From UBA6544 sp038131165 (GTDB lineage Bacteria; Pseudomonadota; Alphaproteobacteria; UBA8366), in NCBI GenBank assembly GCA_038131165.1, contig JAYPOZ010000012.1:5884-69883 (forward strand): 64,000 nt of DNA, written 5' to 3'. The notes beneath the pieces are model-generated. The model was not told the DNA's origin, did no database searches, and saw nothing but the letters and a program-made list of their open reading frames with translations. Position 1 is the stretch's first letter, and each line of letters starts with the position of its first letter. Positions 42,179 to 50,835 of this stretch are shown here, in pieces. The position numbers and the translations under genes are program-made.

Positions 42179-43339
42179 ATGAAAAGTCTCTTGTTCTCGC
42201 CGATGGAATTGCGTGGCGTCCGCCTCCGCAATCGCGTCGTCGTCTCGCCCATGCTGACCTACGCCGCGGAGAACGGCTATACGCAGGATCTGCACACTCT
42301 CCACTATGGCAAACTGGCCTATGGCGGCGCCGGGCTGGTGTTCGTCGAATCAACGAAAGCCGATCCGCGAGGTGCCAGCACGCCAAGAGACCTCGGCATC
42401 TGGAAGGATGATTTTATCCCGGGCCTGGCGCAGCTTGCCTCGACCATCAAGGCCTATGGGGCGACAGCGGGAATCCAGATCGGCCATTCGGGCCGCAAGG
42501 CGCGCCGTTCCGTGCCCTGGGAAGGCCGGGCACCCCTGGCGAGCCACCCCGGGCTCGACCACGGCGAGGAATGGGAATTGGTGGCGCCGAGCGAGATCGC
42601 CCATTCGAACGCCTTCGCGGCGCCGCGGGCCCTCTCGATCGCGGATATCGAGGAGCTGATCGAGGGGTACGGCGCCGCCACCGAGCGGGTCCAGAAGGCC
42701 GGTTTCGACGTCCTGGAGATTCACGGCGCGCACGGCTATCTGATCCACCAGTTCCTGTCGCCGGTCGCGAACCAGCGGACCGACAAATACGGCGGCTCGA
42801 CGGAGAACCGCATGCGCTTCGCGCTCGATGTGGTCGACCGCGTGCGCCAGTCCTGGCCGGAGGACAAGCCGCTCTTCGTCCGTCTCTCCGCCGTCGACGA
42901 GGCCGGCTGGAGCATCGAGGACAGCGCCGAGGTCGCGCGCGCGCTCAAGGCCCACGGCGTCGACGTCATCGACTGCAGCAGCGGCGGCATGGCGGGCGGA
43001 TCCATCGTGAATACCGGCAATCCGGCGCGCTACGGCTATCAGGTGCCGCTGGCGGAGGGGGTGCGGAAACGCGCGGACGTTATGACCATGGCGGTCGGCC
43101 TGATCATCCATGCGGATCAGGCGGAGGAAATCCTGCAATCCGGAAAGGCCGACCTTGTCGCCATCGGCCGCGAAATGCTCAACAATCCGAACTGGCCGAT
43201 GGATGCGGCGACGAAGCTCGGGATCGACGACCCCTATTCGATGGTGCCGCCGCTCTACAGCTTCTACCTCGAGAAGCGAACGGAAGCCGATTTCGGCGGC
43301 AAACCCTCGACCTGGCGGTCGGGAATCGAGTCCGAATAA
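42179..43339 (+). CDS. NADH:flavin oxidoreductase, Old Yellow Enzyme family (YqjM-like)
   Basis: The 386-residue FMN protein has LLFSPMELRGVRLRNRVVVSPML at the start, GIQIGHSGRKA near 99 (His in GHSGRKA), the EIHGAHGYLIHQFLSPVANQRTD-KYGGSTENR region near 178-205 (substrate-binding HxxH/N) and AVGLIIHADQAEEIL near 305. It reduces activated C=C bonds. In YqjM a Cys replaces Leu in the PMLxY position. Here Leu and Tyr occur. The start is the ATG at 42179, fitting the family N-terminus, against a TTG 24 codons earlier. It comes 94 bases after the GMC pair. Confidence 0.92.
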   Translation: MKSLLFSPMELRGVRLRNRVVVSPMLTYAAENGYTQDLHTLHYGKLAYGGAGLVFVESTKADPRGASTPRDLGIWKDDFIPGLAQLASTIKAYGATAGIQIGHSGRKARRSVPWEGRAPLASHPGLDHGEEWELVAPSEIAHSNAFAAPRALSIADIEELIEGYGAATERVQKAGFDVLEIHGAHGYLIHQFLSPVANQRTDKYGGSTENRMRFALDVVDRVRQSWPEDKPLFVRLSAVDEAGWSIEDSAEVARALKAHGVDVIDCSSGGMAGGSIVNTGNPARYGYQVPLAEGVRKRADVMTMAVGLIIHADQAEEILQSGKADLVAIGREMLNNPNWPMDAATKLGIDDPYSMVPPLYSFYLEKRTEADFGGKPSTWRSGIESE

Positions 43340-43353
43340 CGCTCGCCCGAGCG

Positions 43354-44367
43354 CTACAGCCGATAGACCCGCACGGCGGTATCGTGGAACAGCGCCGCCC
43401 GCTCGCTCGCGGAATAGGATTGCGTCAGGCGCTTGAAGGAATTCCACAAGACGGGGTAGCTGCAGCTCACCTTGTCGACGGGAAAATTCGACTCGAACAT
43501 GCAGCGCTCGGGGCCGAAACGCTCGATCGCGGTCTCGTAATAGCGCCGTGTCGCCGCGCATAACTCCTCGCTCGTCGGCGGTTTTGCATTCTCGTGCCAG
43601 CCGAAGCCGCAATATTCCATATTAATGCCGCCGAGCTTCATGACGATGTTCGGGCACTCCGCCAATGCGGCGATACTCTCCTGCCAGGTCGCAAAGACTT
43701 CGTCCCGCCGGCCGGCATAGACACCGACACCGGCGACGCCGCCGAGATGGTTGAGAACCAGTGTCGTGTCGGGAAAGGCACGCGCCAAATCGACGAAATC
43801 CGCAAGCTGCGGATGGCGGCATACGCCTTCGAAGACCAACCCAAGCGGCCCCAGCTCGGCGAACCCTTCCCGGAATGCCGCATCCAGATACAGGCCGGGT
43901 CCGGTGACGCCGCGGCCCCGGCTGATGGCGGGATCGTCGTCCCAGGCCCCGGTGCGCCGTATGCCACGGAAGCGGTTCGGCGCCGCCGCGATTTGAGCTT
44001 CGAGCAGCGCCTTGACCCGCGATCCGAGCAGCAGCTCCGCGTGACCGATAATGCCCGCCGCGACCTTCGTCGCGCCGTACAGGCCTGAGGCCGCCATCGC
44101 CGCAATGCCGTTCACGAATTCGACCTCGCCCAGCGGTTTCATGTCTTCCGGGCCGCCGGCCGGGTACATGGCGCGGCACTCCACGAAGACGGTCGAGACG
44201 ATATTGTGGCCCGTTTGCAGATCCTGCTGGATTTCGTCCATCAGGTAGCGGCTGTCGACCCGGCCCTCGCGCTGGTCCCAGAGGTGATGATGGGTGTCGC
44301 AAATCGGGAGATCGGGCTCAAGAATGTCTTCCTGGACCTGAGCCAGCCAAGCGTCGTTCGTCGCCAT
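43354..44367 (-). CDS. Amidohydrolase 2 family metal-dependent hydrolase
   Basis: This 337-residue TIM-barrel hydrolase has the metal motif DTHHHLWD (about 24-31), LVFEGVCRHPQL near 175, VLNHLGGVAG near 204 and FESNFPVDK near 291, the typical landmarks of the amidohydrolase_2 (PF04909) lactonase/decarboxylase group. L-fuconolactonase-type hydrolysis of a lactone or amide is the best guess. GAGG stands nine bases before the ATG. It lies 76 bases after the CoA-transferase on the same strand. Confidence 0.92.
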   Translation of the reverse strand: MATNDAWLAQVQEDILEPDLPICDTHHHLWDQREGRVDSRYLMDEIQQDLQTGHNIVSTVFVECRAMYPAGGPEDMKPLGEVEFVNGIAAMAASGLYGATKVAAGIIGHAELLLGSRVKALLEAQIAAAPNRFRGIRRTGAWDDDPAISRGRGVTGPGLYLDAAFREGFAELGPLGLVFEGVCRHPQLADFVDLARAFPDTTLVLNHLGGVAGVGVYAGRRDEVFATWQESIAALAECPNIVMKLGGINMEYCGFGWHENAKPPTSEELCAATRRYYETAIERFGPERCMFESNFPVDKVSCSYPVLWNSFKRLTQSYSASERAALFHDTAVRVYRL

Positions 44368-44443
44368 TGAATGTCATCCTCTAGGATGTCTGTCTGTAAG
44401 CTAATTGAGCGCGATCCGCCGCGATTTCCAGCGCATCTCCGGT

Positions 44444-45643
44444 CTAAATCACGCCCTCGTCCGCCAGCGCCGCCAGGTCCGCCCGATCGACGCCCAGTTC
44501 GCCGCAGAGTATCTCCTCGTTGTGCTGGCCCTTGCGCGGGCCGGCGTGGCGGATTTCGGCAGGAGTCGCCGACATGAAAGGAAAGGCCGCCGTCATGCGG
44601 ATCTTGCCGAGATCCTCGTCGTCGAGTTCCACGATATCGCCGCGCGCCCGATACTGCGGGTCCGCGAAAATCTGGGCGATGTCGTAGGCCGGTCCGATGG
44701 CGGCCTCGGCTTCCTCGAAAGCGGCCAAGACCTCCTTCTGGTCGCGTTGCCGGATCCAGCCGGCGACCAGCCCGTCGACTTCGTCGATGTGTTTCACCCG
44801 ATCCTGCGGAGTCTGGAATCGGGGGTCGTTCGCGGCCGCCTCGCCGCCGCACAGCGTCAGCACCCGCTTGACGATGGCCGGGGAGTTGGTCGAGATCGCG
44901 ACCCATTTGCCGTCCCGCGTCTCGTAGGTGTTGCGCGGCGCGTTATTCTCCGAGCGGTTGCCCATACGCTGCTGGATGACGCCCAACTGATCGAACGCCA
45001 AGGGTTGCGGGCCCAACACCTGGAAGATCGGCTCGTAGATGCTGAGGTCGATGAATTGACCCTCGCCGCTCCCCTGCGCGTCGCGGTGATAGAGCGCGAA
45101 CATGGTGGCAAAGGTCCCGTAGGCAGCGGCGATGCCGTCCGCAAGGCCGAAGTTCGGCAGGGTCGGCGGGCCGTCCTTTTCCCCCGTCATATGGGCGAAC
45201 CCACTGAAGACTTCCGCCACCGTGCCGAAGCCGGGCCGGTTCTTGTAGGGCCCGGTCTGCCCGAACCCGGTGACCCGGACCATGACCAGACGCGGATTGA
45301 TCGCCTTCAAGTCTTCCCAACCGAGACCCCACTTCTCCATCGTGCCGGTGCGGAAATTCTCGATCAGCACGTCGGCGGTCTTGATCAGTTCCTTGAAAAG
45401 CGCCTGCCCCTTCGCCTTGCCGAAGTTCAGCGTGACGCCCCGCTTGTTGCGGTTCGCCATCTTGAACCAAAGCCCGACGCCGTCCTTCTGATGCCCGGTC
45501 GCGCGCAAGACGTCGCCCCGCGGATGTTCGACCTTGATGACGTCGGCGCCAAAATCGCCCAATAACATGCCGATTGTCGGCCCCGCGATTACTGTCGCCA
45601 CATCAATAACGCGAATCCCGCTCAAAGAAGATTTTTTGTTCAT
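44444..45643 (-). CDS. Family III CoA-transferase (CaiB/BaiF)
   Basis: The 399-residue enzyme has LSGIRVIDVATVIAGP near 7, LLGDFGADVIKVEHP near 28, IENFRTGTMEKWGLGWE near 94 and the catalytic Asp in NFGLADGIAAAYG near 165. Its C-terminal PRKGQHNEEIL is as usual. It transfers CoA between carboxylic acids such as succinate, formate or carnitine. It is a distinct subgroup from the CoA-transferase at 2913. The ATG at 45643 opens on an AT-rich divergent region without a Shine-Dalgarno. Confidence 0.94.
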   Translation of the reverse strand: MNKKSSLSGIRVIDVATVIAGPTIGMLLGDFGADVIKVEHPRGDVLRATGHQKDGVGLWFKMANRNKRGVTLNFGKAKGQALFKELIKTADVLIENFRTGTMEKWGLGWEDLKAINPRLVMVRVTGFGQTGPYKNRPGFGTVAEVFSGFAHMTGEKDGPPTLPNFGLADGIAAAYGTFATMFALYHRDAQGSGEGQFIDLSIYEPIFQVLGPQPLAFDQLGVIQQRMGNRSENNAPRNTYETRDGKWVAISTNSPAIVKRVLTLCGGEAAANDPRFQTPQDRVKHIDEVDGLVAGWIRQRDQKEVLAAFEEAEAAIGPAYDIAQIFADPQYRARGDIVELDDEDLGKIRMTAAFPFMSATPAEIRHAGPRKGQHNEEILCGELGVDRADLAALADEGVI

Positions 45644-45802
45644 TTATGTAATACTTTCAATATTATTAAATAATACTTAAAACACGCGCAGCCTTAAGTA
45701 TAAATTTAAGATTTTGCCATGAATTGTCGAGCGGCCACCGCGAAACATTTCATATGATATATTACAGACTGCCGTTGCCGTGCAGGAAGGGATGAAAGAC
45801 CG
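45644..45802. promoter_or_regulatory. AT-rich divergent promoter region with a 15-bp palindrome
   Basis: These 159 bases separate a leftward CoA-transferase gene from a rightward SDR gene and are far more AT-rich than the rest of the window. TATTATTAAATAATA at 45661-45675 is a perfect 7-1-7 inverted repeat 18 bases from the CoA-transferase ATG. A second partial repeat, CTTAA/TTAAG, lies at 45693-45710. TATGAT at 45753-45758 may be a rightward -10 box. No transcription factor gene is adjacent, so the regulator is unknown. Confidence 0.55.
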
Positions 45803-46513
45803 ATGCTCGACTTCAAGAACCGCACCGTCATGATCACCGGCGCCGCCGGCAACCTGGGCCGCGCCGTGGCATCCGCCTTCGGGATGCGGGGCGCCAACCT
45901 GGTCCTGGTCGACCTCGACGCCGACGCTCTCGATGCGGCCTATCCGGGCAGCGATGCGCATTCCTTGAAATGTCCCGTCGACCTGTTGGACCCGAAGGCC
46001 GTTTCCGGCGCTGTCGCCGCGGCGCGCAAGCAGTTCGGCGCGGTCGACGCGCTGGCGGCGCTTGCCGGTGGCTTCCACATGGGCGAACCGGTCCACAAGC
46101 TGCCACCCGACAAATGGGACCTGATGCTCAATTTGAACGCCCGCACCCTTTTGAATACGACTCAAGCGGTGGTACCGGAAATGCTACGCCATGGCGCCGG
46201 CGGCAAAATCGTCACCATCGGGGCCAACGCGGCGCGCCAAGGCATGGCTGAGATGAGCGCCTATATCGTGGCCAAGAGCGCCGTCATCCGCCTCACCGAA
46301 AGCATGTCGGCCGAGCTGCGCGGCAAGGGAATCAACGTGAACTGCATCCTCCCCAGCATCATCGACACGCCGGAGAACCGGGCCGCGATGCCCGATGCCG
46401 ATCCGGCAAAGTGGGTCTCGCCCGAGAAGCTCGCGAATGTCATCCTGTTCCTCTGTTCCGATGAAGCGAGCGCCGTTCACGGCGCCTCTTTGCCTGTAGT
46501 GGGATTATCGTGA
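45803..46513 (+). CDS. SDR-family protein with atypical catalytic serine position
   Basis: The 236-residue protein has TGAAGNLGRAVA (about 12-23) and Tyr/Lys in SAYIVAKSAV near 155-159. The usual Ser thirteen residues before the Tyr is Ala (segment TIGANAARQG), and ALAGG replaces NNAG. The length and C-terminus ASLPVVGLS are also short of the usual. The fold is clearly SDR, but oxidoreductase activity is doubtful, or it may be one of the atypical reductases. AAGGG lies about 12 bases before the ATG. Its TGA overlaps the GTG of the TauD gene, so the two are coupled. Confidence 0.86.
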   Translation: MLDFKNRTVMITGAAGNLGRAVASAFGMRGANLVLVDLDADALDAAYPGSDAHSLKCPVDLLDPKAVSGAVAAARKQFGAVDALAALAGGFHMGEPVHKLPPDKWDLMLNLNARTLLNTTQAVVPEMLRHGAGGKIVTIGANAARQGMAEMSAYIVAKSAVIRLTESMSAELRGKGINVNCILPSIIDTPENRAAMPDADPAKWVSPEKLANVILFLCSDEASAVHGASLPVVGLS

Positions 46514-47349
46514 AAACCCGCGCGCTCTCGACGGGCCTGGGCGCGGAGGTCGAGGAAATCGACACCTCGCAACCGCTGCCGCCGGAGGCGGTCGACGCCA
46601 TCCTGGACCTGTTCCTGCGACACCACCTCGTGGTGGTTCACGACCAATCTCTCGACATGGACCAGCTCGGCGCTTTCGCGCGGCAATTCGGCGAGTTGGA
46701 AGACAATATCGTGCGCCTGAACGACGGCAACGTCGCCTCCAACGTGCATCTGGTCTCCAACATCGGCGTCGACGGCAAACCGACCTCGAAGCCCAATCCC
46801 GTCGCCAATTATTTCTGGCATACGGACAAGTCCTATTACGAGATTCCCTCGCTCACCACGGTCCTCTACGGCGCCGAGGTTCCGTCCAGCGGCGGCGACA
46901 CCGAATACGCCAATATGCATCTGGCCTATGAGGCGCTACCCGAGAGCGAGAAGGAACGGCTGGGCAAGCTGCATGTCGTCCATAGCTGGGAGGCGAGCCG
47001 CCTCAACGCCGGCGACACCCCCGCCACCGAAGAGGAAATCCGGCTCCGGCCTCCGGTCACGCACCCCCTGGTCCGCACCCACCCGGACACGGGGCGGAAG
47101 TCCCTCTACATGGGCATTCACACCTCGCATATCGCGGAGATGCCGCAGGCGGCAGGCCGTGCGCTGCTCGACGAATTGATCCAGCATGCAACGCAGCCCC
47201 AGTTCGTCCACGTCCATCAGTGGCGGGTCGGCGACGTGCTGATGTGGGACAACCGCTGCCTGATGCACCGCGCGGTCGCAAATTACAGGTTGGAGGAAGA
47301 GCGCCGCGTCCTCTACCGCACCGTCGTCCGAGGCACCAAACCCTACTAG
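46510..47349 (+). CDS. TauD/TfdA-family Fe(II)/2-oxoglutarate dioxygenase
   Basis: This 279-residue enzyme has His-x-Asp in NYFWHTDKSYY near 97, the distal His in MWDNRCLMHRAV near 253 and the 2-oxoglutarate Arg in VLYRTVVRG near 272. It starts with a GTG that overlaps the SDR stop as GTGA (46510-46513). It ends with a CTAG shared with the convergent TauD gene. It is about 279 residues, near the lower usual limit. An alpha-keto-acid-dependent hydroxylase of a carboxylic, sulfonic or phenoxy acid. Confidence 0.93.
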   Translation: MKTRALSTGLGAEVEEIDTSQPLPPEAVDAILDLFLRHHLVVVHDQSLDMDQLGAFARQFGELEDNIVRLNDGNVASNVHLVSNIGVDGKPTSKPNPVANYFWHTDKSYYEIPSLTTVLYGAEVPSSGGDTEYANMHLAYEALPESEKERLGKLHVVHSWEASRLNAGDTPATEEEIRLRPPVTHPLVRTHPDTGRKSLYMGIHTSHIAEMPQAAGRALLDELIQHATQPQFVHVHQWRVGDVLMWDNRCLMHRAVANYRLEEERRVLYRTVVRGTKPY

Positions 47350-48218
47350 GCCGTTCTCTCAGACCGATCCGCCGGCCGCACGTTGATCGTCGTGCGCTCC
47401 AAATGGCGGCGATAGCGCGAGGAATCGAACGTTGTTGCCCGGTGCAGGACACAGCGGTTATCCCAGACAAGCACGTCGCCCTCCTGCCAGGCATGAGAAT
47501 AGATATTCTCCGGCGGCGAGGCCCGCTCGACCAAATCGTCGAGCAGCGCCCGGCTGTCCGCCTCCGACCAGCCGTCGATGAAGGCGGCATGGGCGCCGAT
47601 CAACATGGATTTACGGCCGTTCGCCGGGTTGACCTGTATCAGCGGATGTTTGACGGGCGGTGCCGCCGCCCGCTGCTCGTCGGTCAGAATGGTCTTGTCC
47701 ATCTTGTCCCGCGCGTAACTCAGGTCATGGATCACGGTCAGTCCTTCGATCCGGGTCTTCATTTCGTCCGGCAATTGGTCCCAGGCGATGCGGGTGCTGA
47801 CGAATTCGGTATTGCCGCCGACCGGCGGGATTTCGCGGGCCGACAGCATCGAGCACAAGGTCTCGGGCGCCATATAGGAGCTGTCCGAATGCCACATCAT
47901 GTTGGTCTTCAAATAGGTCAACCGCGGATGATCCGGCGGAAAGATATCCCCGGTCTCGAAATCGATGTTGCTTTGCCGCGAGAACATCGAGCCGCCGGTC
48001 TGATTGGCTTTAAAGGCCACCTGAATTTCGCCGAACCGGTCGCTGAGCGCGATCTGTTGTTCGTCCGTGATCACCGGTCCGCGCAGCACGATCACAGAAT
48101 AGGTCTCGAACGCATCCCGGATTTCGGCAAAGATCGCGTCGTCGAGCGATTGGGTCAGGTCGGCGCCGATGATCTCGGCCCCGAACAACTTGTGCAGCGG
48201 ATTGATTTCAAGCGTCAT
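47346..48218 (-). CDS. TauD/TfdA-family Fe(II)/2-oxoglutarate dioxygenase
   Basis: This 290-residue enzyme has His-x-Asp in NMMWHSDSSYM near 109, the distal His in VWDNRCVLHRATTF near 255 and Arg in LERTTI near 274. It is not a close duplicate of the convergent TauD: the central loops differ. AAGGAGG lies eight bases before the ATG, the strongest ribosome site in the neighbourhood. It is followed on the minus strand by nothing until the convergent TauD stop, and preceded by the YdfG-like SDR 20 bases upstream. Confidence 0.93.
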   Translation of the reverse strand: MTLEINPLHKLFGAEIIGADLTQSLDDAIFAEIRDAFETYSVIVLRGPVITDEQQIALSDRFGEIQVAFKANQTGGSMFSRQSNIDFETGDIFPPDHPRLTYLKTNMMWHSDSSYMAPETLCSMLSAREIPPVGGNTEFVSTRIAWDQLPDEMKTRIEGLTVIHDLSYARDKMDKTILTDEQRAAAPPVKHPLIQVNPANGRKSMLIGAHAAFIDGWSEADSRALLDDLVERASPPENIYSHAWQEGDVLVWDNRCVLHRATTFDSSRYRRHLERTTINVRPADRSERTA

Positions 48219-48238
48219 TTCTCCAACCTCCTTCGCGT

Positions 48239-49006
48239 CTAGTCGTCTTCCCGATGCATCGCATAGCCGGCGGGGGCCATGCTGATGGGGGTAACCTGCA
48301 GCGTGTTGATGTTAACGTGTGCGGGCAACATCGTGGTGTAGAAAATCACGTCCGCCAGATCGTCGCCCGAAAGCGGCACCAAACCCTTGTAGTGCTCCGC
48401 CGTCCTGCTCGCATCCTCGCGGTAGCGGACTTCGGTGAAGCGGGTCTCTGTCATCCCCGGCTCGATGCTGGAGACCCGGACAGGCGTGCCCAGCAAGTCG
48501 CAGCGCAGGTTGAGAGAGAACTGACGCACGAAGGCCTTGCTCCCGCCATAGACGTTGCCGCCCTTGTAATTATTGGTCGCCGAGGTCGAGGAAATATTGA
48601 CGATGTGGCCCCGCTTGCGCTCGACCATGCCAGGCAGGATGGCGCGGGTGCAGTAAAGGAGGCCCTTGATGTTGGTATCGACAATGGCTTCCCAATCGCC
48701 GAGCTTGGCCTCGTGCGCGGGCTCCGTGCCAGGGCCGACGCCGGCATTGTTCACCAGGATCGTGATATCGCGGAAATCGTCCGGCAAGGCCTCGATCGCC
48801 GCGAAGACCGCATCCGAATTCCGCAGGTCGAGGGTGAGTCCGCGCATGCTCTGCTCGTATCCCTCCCGGACGGCCGCCAGCCGGTCGGCCTGATAGTCCG
48901 CGGCGATCACCCGCGCGCCCTCGCTCGCGTATCGGCGAGCGGTCGCAGCGCCGATGCCGGCCCCAGCCCCCGTGACCAGAACGATATGATCCGATGCCTG
49001 CCCCAT
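48239..49006 (-). CDS. YdfG-like SDR (3-hydroxy acid dehydrogenase)
   Basis: The 255-residue protein matches E. coli YdfG in layout: TGAGAGIGAATA near 13, Ser in NISSTSATN near 135, Tyr/Lys in VYGGSKAF near 150, then RVSSIEPGMTETRFTEVRY near 173 and LPAHVNINTLQVTPI near 230. YdfG oxidises L-allo-threonine, serine and 3-hydroxy acids with NADP. GGGGAGG and GGAG lie before the ATG. It is in a leftward row with the GST and an LLM gene at short spacings (18 and 14 bases). Confidence 0.9.
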   Translation of the reverse strand: MGQASDHIVLVTGAGAGIGAATARRYASEGARVIAADYQADRLAAVREGYEQSMRGLTLDLRNSDAVFAAIEALPDDFRDITILVNNAGVGPGTEPAHEAKLGDWEAIVDTNIKGLLYCTRAILPGMVERKRGHIVNISSTSATNNYKGGNVYGGSKAFVRQFSLNLRCDLLGTPVRVSSIEPGMTETRFTEVRYREDASRTAEHYKGLVPLSGDDLADVIFYTTMLPAHVNINTLQVTPISMAPAGYAMHREDD

Positions 49007-49024
49007 CTCCGTTTCCTCCCCTGG

Positions 49025-49660
49025 CTATTGTTCCGGCGTTTCCTGCGGTTCGGTCACCTGCATCGACGGACGCTCGGAGAACCGCGCATACCATTCCGCA
49101 AGTTTCGGGCGGCCTGGCCGAAAATCGTCCAGCCACTCCCGCCAATCCTGGTAACTGCAGGCGATCGCGGTCGTGATCTGGGCCAGATCGAGCGGGCCGT
49201 CCAATTCTCCGGCGCGCGCCTCCATCGCATCCAGACAACGAACGATCCGATCCTTTTGTTTCTCCAGAAAGCTGTCGGAGCGGATGTCGCGGGGCCGTAG
49301 ATGCTCGGCCCGCATCAGGATTTGCGCCTCCAGCATGCCGTCCGCGACCGCGTAGAGGGACCACATCCGCCATTTGGCCTCGCCTTCGGGAATCAGTTTC
49401 TGGCCGCCCGACATCTCGTCGAGATAGAGACAGGCCAGAGTCGAATCGCCAAGGGCATCCCCGCCATCCGTGATCAGCGTCGGGATGCGCGCCACCGGAT
49501 TGGCTTCCGCGAGCCCCGGCGTAAACGGTACCGTCCGGTACCCCCAATCGAGCGACCAAGTGGTCGGCAATATCTCGATCCGCTCCCACACCCCCAGCTC
49601 ACGTGCGGCGACACAGACCTTGCGGGTGAAGGGCGAGGCCGGTGTCCAAAACAGTTTCAT
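49025..49660 (-). CDS. Glutathione S-transferase
   Basis: The 211-residue protein has the thioredoxin-like N-terminal domain (WTPASPFTRKVCVAARELG with the catalytic-Ser position, VARIPTLITDGGDALGDSTLACLYLDE) and an all-helical C-terminal domain from about 90, with QITTAIACSYQDWREW near 155. It is full-length, unlike the truncated GST at the window start. AGGAGAT lies just before the ATG. It lies between an SDR and an LLM gene on the same strand and may take part in conjugation or isomerisation of an electrophilic intermediate. Confidence 0.92.
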   Translation of the reverse strand: MKLFWTPASPFTRKVCVAARELGVWERIEILPTTWSLDWGYRTVPFTPGLAEANPVARIPTLITDGGDALGDSTLACLYLDEMSGGQKLIPEGEAKWRMWSLYAVADGMLEAQILMRAEHLRPRDIRSDSFLEKQKDRIVRCLDAMEARAGELDGPLDLAQITTAIACSYQDWREWLDDFRPGRPKLAEWYARFSERPSMQVTEPQETPEQ

Positions 49661-49674
49661 ATCCTGCGCATCTC

Positions 49675-50700
49675 CTAGTTACGGCAGCGCGGGAAAACCT
49701 CGCGCCCCAGCGTCTCGATCAGTGTTTTCCGGTCGTCGACAAATCCGGTGAACAGGATTTGGTGAATGCCCGCCTCGCGAATTCGCTGGATTTGCGCCAC
49801 GCATTCCTCCGGCGTCCCCAAGACCGCGAAGCGGTCGACCATGTAGGCGAGCAATTCGGGATCCTGCATCAATTGCGCGTTCGGCGATTCGCCGAGGTCT
49901 TCATGATGCGACGGTTTGTAGCCTTGCTGCACGGCGCGGATGCCGTCGGCGAATTGAGGCGGTACCAGCTTGCCTTCCTGCGTAAAGCGGAACGCATGAT
50001 GCGCGGTCGAGGCCAATTCCATGCGGATCTCGCTCACCAAGGCATGTCGATCGGCGCCGACATTGACGCGGCCCAATGCCCAGATGTCGATATCGTCCAG
50101 AGTGCGCCCGGCGCGCTCCGCGCCGATGCGGATATGCTCCAGGGTAAGCTTCGCCACGTCCGGGGAAAAACCCATGCCGCAGAAAACGCCGTCGGCGATC
50201 TCTCCCGCCAATTCCAGGGTCTTCGGCCCCTCGGCGGCGATATAGACCGGCACCGGCGGCTGATCGAGCCCGCCGATCCAGCGCGTGTGAATGGGCTTGC
50301 CGCCGAATTCCGTGTTCTCGCCCGCGAAGAGATGCCGCAGCGCCTGAATGTATTCCTTGAGGCCTGCCAGTCCCTTCGGCCGTTCTCCCAGGTTATAGAT
50401 CGCGCTGTCGCCGGTCGCGATGCCAAGGAATGCCCGACCGCCGGAAATTTCCTGGATCGAGGCCATGCCGCTCGCCATGACCGCGGGATGCCGGGTCAAC
50501 GGGTTGGTGACGCTCGGCCCCAGGGCCACCTTGTCCGTTACGCCGCCGATCACGCTCAGCGTCACGAAGAGTTCGCGGAACAGCGATTGCGAATCCGCGA
50601 CCCCGACCATATCGAAGCCGCATTCTTCCGCGAGGCGAGAATTCTCGCGCGCGCTCTCGATACCGCGCGGAATTTCGATAATGCCAAATCGAGCCTGCAT
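49675..50700 (-). CDS. Luciferase-like (LLM) flavin oxidoreductase, Mer-like
   Basis: This 341-residue barrel begins MQARFGIIEIPRGI, has CGFDMVGVADSQSLFRELFVTL near 27, LGPSVTNPLTRHPAVMASGMASIQEISGGRAFLGIATGDSA around 60-100 and VYIAAEGPKTLELAGEIADGVF near 156. These are typical of 5,10-methylene-tetrahydromethanopterin reductase-like LLM proteins. It is not a close paralogue of the 12-16 kb cluster. The ATG at 50700 follows GGGAGGAG by about eight bases. It opens the leftward row of LLM, GST, YdfG-like SDR and TauD genes. Confidence 0.9.
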   Translation of the reverse strand: MQARFGIIEIPRGIESARENSRLAEECGFDMVGVADSQSLFRELFVTLSVIGGVTDKVALGPSVTNPLTRHPAVMASGMASIQEISGGRAFLGIATGDSAIYNLGERPKGLAGLKEYIQALRHLFAGENTEFGGKPIHTRWIGGLDQPPVPVYIAAEGPKTLELAGEIADGVFCGMGFSPDVAKLTLEHIRIGAERAGRTLDDIDIWALGRVNVGADRHALVSEIRMELASTAHHAFRFTQEGKLVPPQFADGIRAVQQGYKPSHHEDLGESPNAQLMQDPELLAYMVDRFAVLGTPEECVAQIQRIREAGIHQILFTGFVDDRKTLIETLGREVFPRCRN

Positions 50701-50835
50701 GACGGCGTCTCCTCCCGATCCCATCGTTGATAGATGTACCCCGCGGCAAAGAACGGCCAAGGTGCCCTGCGTCCGGCCGGCGGCTTGTCACCGGTCCGCA
50801 AGTTTGAGAGGCTTCGAGGAAACGGGATCATCGTG

